NCBI GenBank assembly: GCA_945902805.1
Contig: CAMDMZ010000011.1
Span: 1 to 64,000 of the forward strand
DNA: 64,000 nt
Reading direction: 5' to 3'
Origin: Propionivibrio dicarboxylicus
GTDB lineage: Bacteria > Pseudomonadota > Gammaproteobacteria > Burkholderiales > Rhodocyclaceae
Shown: positions 60,196-64,000 of the stretch, one piece after another
Layout: every line of letters starts with the position of its first letter
Numbering within the stretch: the stretch's first letter is position 1
Program-made: the position numbers and the translations under genes
The notes under the pieces: generated by a model
The model's database searches: none
Seen by the model: only the letters and a program-made list of their open reading frames with translations
What the model was told of the DNA's origin: nothing

Positions 60196-62062
60196 GCAAA
60201 CCCACGTTCGTTACTTGAGTCATCGCCTGCTAAGGGGCGTGCTGCTCGTCGCGGGTGGGGCGTCGCTGGTGTTGGGGGTGTTGTTCCTGGGCTTGTACCG
60301 GGATCAACTGATCCATGAGCGGGCCGAAGTGTCGATGCAGCTCAACCGCATGCTGCAGGTCACCTGGGAAAATGCGATGCTAAAGCGCGATGTCGAAGGC
60401 TTGCGCGACATTGTTGCCAAGCTCGGTGGCTTGAGCGGCATACGCGATGTGGTGATCCTCTCACCTGCCGGCGAAGTACGTTTTGCCTCTGACCCGGAGA
60501 AGATCGGGCGGCAGCTTGCGGAAATTGCGCAAGCCACAAGCCTCGGAAGCCCCGTGACCCGCTTCGAGACCTATTCCAGCGGCGGAGAAGTTCTGCGTTC
60601 CATCAATCCGGTACCAAACCGGGCGGCCTGCACGCCGTGCCATGGCCCGGTGGAGACAATGCCGATCAACGGTGTGCTGGTGGTGGATTACGACGCCGCA
60701 CCGATTCGCGACAGTGCGTGGCGCAGCGCGATTCTGCTCATGCTCGCCGGCACTGCAGTTATTGCCCTGACGCTGCTGACTTTGTGGTTCCTGTTACGCC
60801 GGCATGTCATCGCCCCTCTGGCGGGTCTTGATGCGGCGACCCGTGCATTGGCGGCGGGCGACTTTACGGTGCGGGCCCAAGCGCAGGACAACGACGAGAT
60901 CGGGCGTGCGGTCCTCAGTTTCAATTCGATGGCACTGCAGTTGTCCAATCAACTGTCGCGGTCCGAGGCGCAGCAGCAGTTCTTGCAGACACTGCTGGAT
61001 GGACTTCCCGATGGGGTCCGACTGATCCGCGTTGCAGACAAGCAGGTGGTGCTGGCCAATCACACTTTCTGTCAACAGGTTGGCCAGTCGGCCCAGAACA
61101 TCCTCAAGCGGCCATGCTTCGAGCCCGGCTATGGGCGTACCGAACCTTGTGTGCCGACCTTGGTGGTCTGTCCGCTCGCGGAGCTGAAAGAGCCGGGAGA
61201 TAACCTTAAAGCCAGTCACTACCTGAAACGACCGGATGGCAGCGTATTCCATGCGGAGATCCATGCCGTGCTGGTCGAACTTGATGATGAGCAGGGACGC
61301 GAGCGTTACATCGTCGAATCGCTCCGCGATCTGGGTCGAATCTCCCAGATTTCGCATGAACAGCGTCTCTCCGAGCTCGGATTGCTGGCAGCGGGTATTG
61401 CCCATGAAATCCACAACCCGCTCGGTTCGGTTCGTCTCGGTGTACAAGGCCTGGTGCGCGAATTGCACGCTGGACACATTACTCACGGTCAGATCGTCGA
61501 CTACATGGAACTGATCGATCAGGAGATCGACAAGTGCATTGCCGTGACCCGGCGTATGCTGCTGCTTTCGCGCCCTCCCATCAGCAGCCTGCAACTGGTG
61601 GTGGTAAATGAGGCCTTGGCCGACACCCTGAAACTGCTGGCGTTCGATGCGCATACGCATGGAATCACCCAGCGGCTGGAGTTGCCCGATCAGCCACTGC
61701 GCCTGTTGACCGACGAAGCCGATATCCGCATGATTTTCCTCAACCTGATTCAGAATGCCCATCACGCGATGACGGAAGGCGGTACGCTCATCGCTCGCCT
61801 GTTTGCCGCCGACGGTCATGCGGTAATCGAGATTTCCGATTCCGGTGCGGGGATTCCAACGGACATCCTGGCGCGTATTTTCGATCCTTTCTTTAGTCGG
61901 CGCGCCGATGGCGTTACCGGTACCGGGTTGGGCCTGACCATCGTCAAAAATTTTGTCGAGCGCATGGGCGGCACGGTGAGCGTCGATAGCACCATGGGTC
62001 ATGGTACGCAGTTTCGCGTTCGGCTACCGCTTGCGGAAACTGCGCTGGAGAGCAAGCGATGA
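60194..62062 (+). CDS. Sensor histidine kinase with haem-c-binding motif in its periplasmic domain
   Basis: 622 residues. A first membrane helix (about 12-35) and a periplasmic domain with ACTPCHG (a CXXCH haem site, near residue 152) precede a second helix (about 178-200), HAMP, a Cys-containing PAS domain (KRPCFEP...EPCVP...VVCP), HisKA (phospho-His in AAGIAHEIHNPLGS) and HATPase ([19 protein letters not shown]). It is likely a redox or ligand sensor. It overlaps the sigma54 regulator by ATGA. ATG at 60194 is chosen over the TTG at 60191. Confidence 0.88.
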   Translation: MQTHVRYLSHRLLRGVLLVAGGASLVLGVLFLGLYRDQLIHERAEVSMQLNRMLQVTWENAMLKRDVEGLRDIVAKLGGLSGIRDVVILSPAGEVRFASDPEKIGRQLAEIAQATSLGSPVTRFETYSSGGEVLRSINPVPNRAACTPCHGPVETMPINGVLVVDYDAAPIRDSAWRSAILLMLAGTAVIALTLLTLWFLLRRHVIAPLAGLDAATRALAAGDFTVRAQAQDNDEIGRAVLSFNSMALQLSNQLSRSEAQQQFLQTLLDGLPDGVRLIRVADKQVVLANHTFCQQVGQSAQNILKRPCFEPGYGRTEPCVPTLVVCPLAELKEPGDNLKASHYLKRPDGSVFHAEIHAVLVELDDEQGRERYIVESLRDLGRISQISHEQRLSELGLLAAGIAHEIHNPLGSVRLGVQGLVRELHAGHITHGQIVDYMELIDQEIDKCIAVTRRMLLLSRPPISSLQLVVVNEALADTLKLLAFDAHTHGITQRLELPDQPLRLLTDEADIRMIFLNLIQNAHHAMTEGGTLIARLFAADGHAVIEISDSGAGIPTDILARIFDPFFSRRADGVTGTGLGLTIVKNFVERMGGTVSVDSTMGHGTQFRVRLPLAETALESKR

Positions 62063-63396
62063 AGAAGAAAACCCTGCTCATCGTTGATGATGATGCGGTC
62101 TTCAATGGTCTTCTGCGTCGTCAGATCGAATCCATGGGCTTTGCCACACTCGGGGCCGGTTCATGGAGTGAAGCGCAGCAGCGGTTGAGCGAAATCGAGC
62201 CGAACGCCATCATTCTCGACTACCGGCTGCCGGATAGCGATGCCGCACGGGTGCTCGGAGAATTGCGCAACCAGTATCCGGTGATTGTCCTGACCGGTTA
62301 CGGCTCGATCCCGAATGCCGTCAGCGCCATCCGCGAGGGCGCGGCTGACTTCCTGACCAAGCCGGTGAATCTCGATGAACTGGAACTGACCGTGCGGCGG
62401 GTACTCGAAACGGCCGAACTTCGGGAGTCGAATCGTTTCTACCGAACCCAACTGGCATCCCACCGACCGGGGCCGATGGTGTTCGAAAGCCAGGCAATGC
62501 GCAATGTGCAGGAGATGATCGACGCCGTCGGGCCGACCGACACGACGGTCCTAATCCTCGGCGAATCCGGTACTGGCAAGGAAATGGTTGCCCAGGCGAT
62601 TCATGAAAGCAGTTCGCGCGCGCAACGGGAACTGGTACCCATCGACGGCAGCGGTCTGCAGGAAAGCCTGTTCGAGTCGGAGCTCTTTGGCCACGAACGC
62701 GGCGCCTTTACCGGCGCAGACCGGCAAAAAAAGGGCCTGATCGAGGAGGCGGCCGGCAGCACGCTCTTTCTTGATGAAATCGGTGACATCGGTGCCGCCA
62801 TTCAAGCCAAGTTGTTGCGTGTGCTCGAGACCAGCAGCTTCCGGCGTCTGGGCGGCAACAAGACGCTCAGTTCCGACGCCCGTTTTGTCACGGCAACGAA
62901 TCGCGACATTGAAGCCATGAGCCGTGCCGGTACCTTCCGCAGTGATCTGTACTTTCGGCTCTCGCGTTTTGTCATCACCATTCCGCCCTTGCGTGAGCGG
63001 CGGGAAGACATCGAACCATTGGCGCGGCATTTTCTTGCCCTGTTGACACGAAATGCGCCCACCAGCATGTCGGCTGAGGCGCTCAAACTCCTCTTGGCCT
63101 ACGATTGGCCGGGCAATGTGCGCGAACTGAGGAATGCCATCGAGCGTGCCGTCATCCTCGCGCGGCCAGGGAATCCCGTCCGCATCGAACATCTCTCGTT
63201 TATTTCACGCAACCAGGGTGAGGTTGTATTGCGTTTCGGTCAGGATCCGAACCTTGAGCAGATCGAACGCGAATACCTGCGCCAGGTGATGGCCAAGCAT
63301 GGTGGAAATCGGCTGAAGACCGCTGCCGTTTTGGGTATCAGCGAACGACACATCTATCGTCTGATCGAAAAATACGGGTTTGGCGACAGGGTTTGA
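62059..63396 (+). CDS. NtrC-family sigma54-dependent response regulator
   Basis: 445 residues. Receiver with DDD near the start and phospho-Asp in [12 protein letters not shown], then an AAA+ domain with Walker [11 protein letters not shown] and the sigma54-contact loop GAFTGA, and a Fis-type HTH ([22 protein letters not shown]). Partner of the haem kinase, and the likely activator of the -24/-12 promoter at 50906. The gene order places the regulator pair after the operon it probably controls. Confidence 0.92.
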   Translation: MKKKTLLIVDDDAVFNGLLRRQIESMGFATLGAGSWSEAQQRLSEIEPNAIILDYRLPDSDAARVLGELRNQYPVIVLTGYGSIPNAVSAIREGAADFLTKPVNLDELELTVRRVLETAELRESNRFYRTQLASHRPGPMVFESQAMRNVQEMIDAVGPTDTTVLILGESGTGKEMVAQAIHESSSRAQRELVPIDGSGLQESLFESELFGHERGAFTGADRQKKGLIEEAAGSTLFLDEIGDIGAAIQAKLLRVLETSSFRRLGGNKTLSSDARFVTATNRDIEAMSRAGTFRSDLYFRLSRFVITIPPLRERREDIEPLARHFLALLTRNAPTSMSAEALKLLLAYDWPGNVRELRNAIERAVILARPGNPVRIEHLSFISRNQGEVVLRFGQDPNLEQIEREYLRQVMAKHGGNRLKTAAVLGISERHIYRLIEKYGFGDRV

Positions 63397-63666
63397 GGAA
63401 GCTGGCAACGGCCGTGACCTCTGAAGCCGCAGCCGGCCAGTCAGGACTTTCTTATTGCGATGATGGAAAAGTCGGTGCTGGTGAAACGGCGCTTGCGACT
63501 CGGACCGCTTTTCAATTACAGAGTCCTATCGCAGCGGTGAACGGGAACCGTGGGCGGCGTTCTTTGGTGGCGCTTTTCTGCGTGTGTGGGCGCGGTGGCC
63601 CGTACGGCGAGGATAATGCACGCCTTGTTTGTTCCGAGTCCCTAGCCCCCCAATGCTCAGCCAGCC
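63397..63666 (+). other. Gap with a dispersed repeat and no supported gene
   Basis: 270 bp. Apart from repeat copy 9, I see no gene or strong promoter. Some frames are open across it, but none has a signal or start that fits. Confidence 0.5.
63467..63491 (+). repeat. Dispersed 25-bp repeat, copy 9 (intergenic)
   Basis: Starts AAAAGTCGGTG and ends GAAACGGCG; two changes from the common form, so it is among the least conserved copies. Confidence 0.85.
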
Positions 63667-64000
63667 ATGACCGACGCCAACGTAATTCCACCCGACCGTC
63701 TCGCCGCCCGTATTCCGCCGGATATGCAGCGCCACGCGGCACGCATGGCCCAGGATGCGTTCACCCAGATTTTTCGCCTCACCCTTTCTGGCGATCCCGC
63801 CGCCGTCGACCTTGGTGTCGCCAACATGGAGCCGCTTTGCCGCAATTGGGCGCGCGTGGCGACCGACGACGAATCGCGCGCGTTGCGCCTGGCGCTTTTG
63901 GTGGCAGGTATGGATCAGTGGGGGCTGGCCTACAGCCAGGCTTTTGGTTTGACGGCAATTCCGGGTCTGACCGCCTTGCTTGGTACCTTGCGCAATAGCC
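63667..64000 (+). CDS. Hypothetical protein, 3' end outside window
   Basis: An open frame from ATG (MTDANVIPPDRLAARIPPDM) runs 111 codons to the window end without a stop. It has helical character (HAARMAQDAFTQIFRLTL, SRALRLALLVAGMDQWGL). The codon choice resembles the neighbouring genes. No family is recognised. Confidence 0.65.
   Translation, partial: MTDANVIPPDRLAARIPPDMQRHAARMAQDAFTQIFRLTLSGDPAAVDLGVANMEPLCRNWARVATDDESRALRLALLVAGMDQWGLAYSQAFGLTAIPGLTALLGTLRNS

Noticed and set aside
63393-63998. 201-codon frame downstream of the sigma54 regulator
   Set aside because: Composition is Arg/Ser/Cys-rich without domains, and a better frame starts at 63667.

Overview
The window is about 58% GC and looks like a chromosome segment of a betaproteobacterium, most likely in or near the Rhodocyclales. 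The reasons are a phasin, periplasmic Dsb and Moco genes, multihaem respiration genes, and a tRNA group I intron closely resembling the Azoarcus type. Species cannot be fixed from the sequence alone.

Layout. 1-7.1 kb: end of a giant RTX-type biofilm adhesin (LapA-like) with LapD, LapG and a TolC-like exporter (LapE). 7.1-12.6 kb: a minus-strand operon of an MFS-sensor fusion, an ABC-type binding protein, a formyltransferase-like protein and MetY. 12.7-16.2 kb: a caspase-FGE fusion, a flavodoxin-like protein, a secretin-N-like protein and a GlsB/YeaQ protein. 16.3-22.1 kb: a DinG/YoaA helicase and an ATP-grasp protein, then mobB-moeA-moaD-moaE for molybdenum cofactor. 22.1-32.6 kb: a beta-propeller lipoprotein, a zinc-ribbon membrane protein, a phasin, a GGDEF response regulator with a large hybrid kinase, and clpB. 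32.6-33.3 kb: tRNA-Ser(UGA) split by a 219-nt group I intron, tRNA-Pro and tRNA-Arg. 33.24-41.58 kb: an 8.3-kb integrated element in tRNA-Arg with 46-bp att repeats, integrase, AlpA-like protein, primase-helicase and a TerS-like protein, which is a PICI-type phage-satellite layout. 41.6-50.6 kb: two small paralogues, dsbA-dsbB, gabD, a c-di-GMP (GEMM-I) riboswitch in front of a secreted metalloprotease, and an MBL/cNMP-binding fusion. 50.6-63.4 kb: a respiratory molybdoenzyme island.

The most notable system is the 50.7-63.4 kb island. A secreted protein whose mature part is about one quarter methionine is followed by a pentahaem lipoprotein, a Tat-exported DmsA-like molybdoenzyme with an unusual Cys-Cys-His-Cys ligand set, two Fe-S subunits, a TorD-type chaperone, an NrfD-type quinol subunit and a second multihaem cytochrome. 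A kinase with a haem-c motif in its sensor domain and a sigma54 activator follow. Ahead of the Met-rich gene I find a -24/-12 promoter and two TGACAT-N6-ATGTCA-type inverted repeats. By analogy with the Azospira hypochlorite-scavenging Met-rich peptide, I infer a sacrificial-methionine and methionine-sulfoxide-respiring system. This function is not proven.

A second unexplained signal is a 25-bp dispersed repeat, in nine near-identical copies across the window and absent from the integrated element. It starts AAAAGTCGGTG and ends GACGGCG. It lies between genes and also inside genes, where it adds the same octapeptide KVGAG(G/E)TA in frame in ClpB, MoeA and a secretin-like protein, and is read antisense in the hybrid kinase.

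c-di-GMP is a theme: a degenerate GGDEF/EAL receptor (LapD), an active-looking GGDEF regulator and a GEMM riboswitch all occur here.
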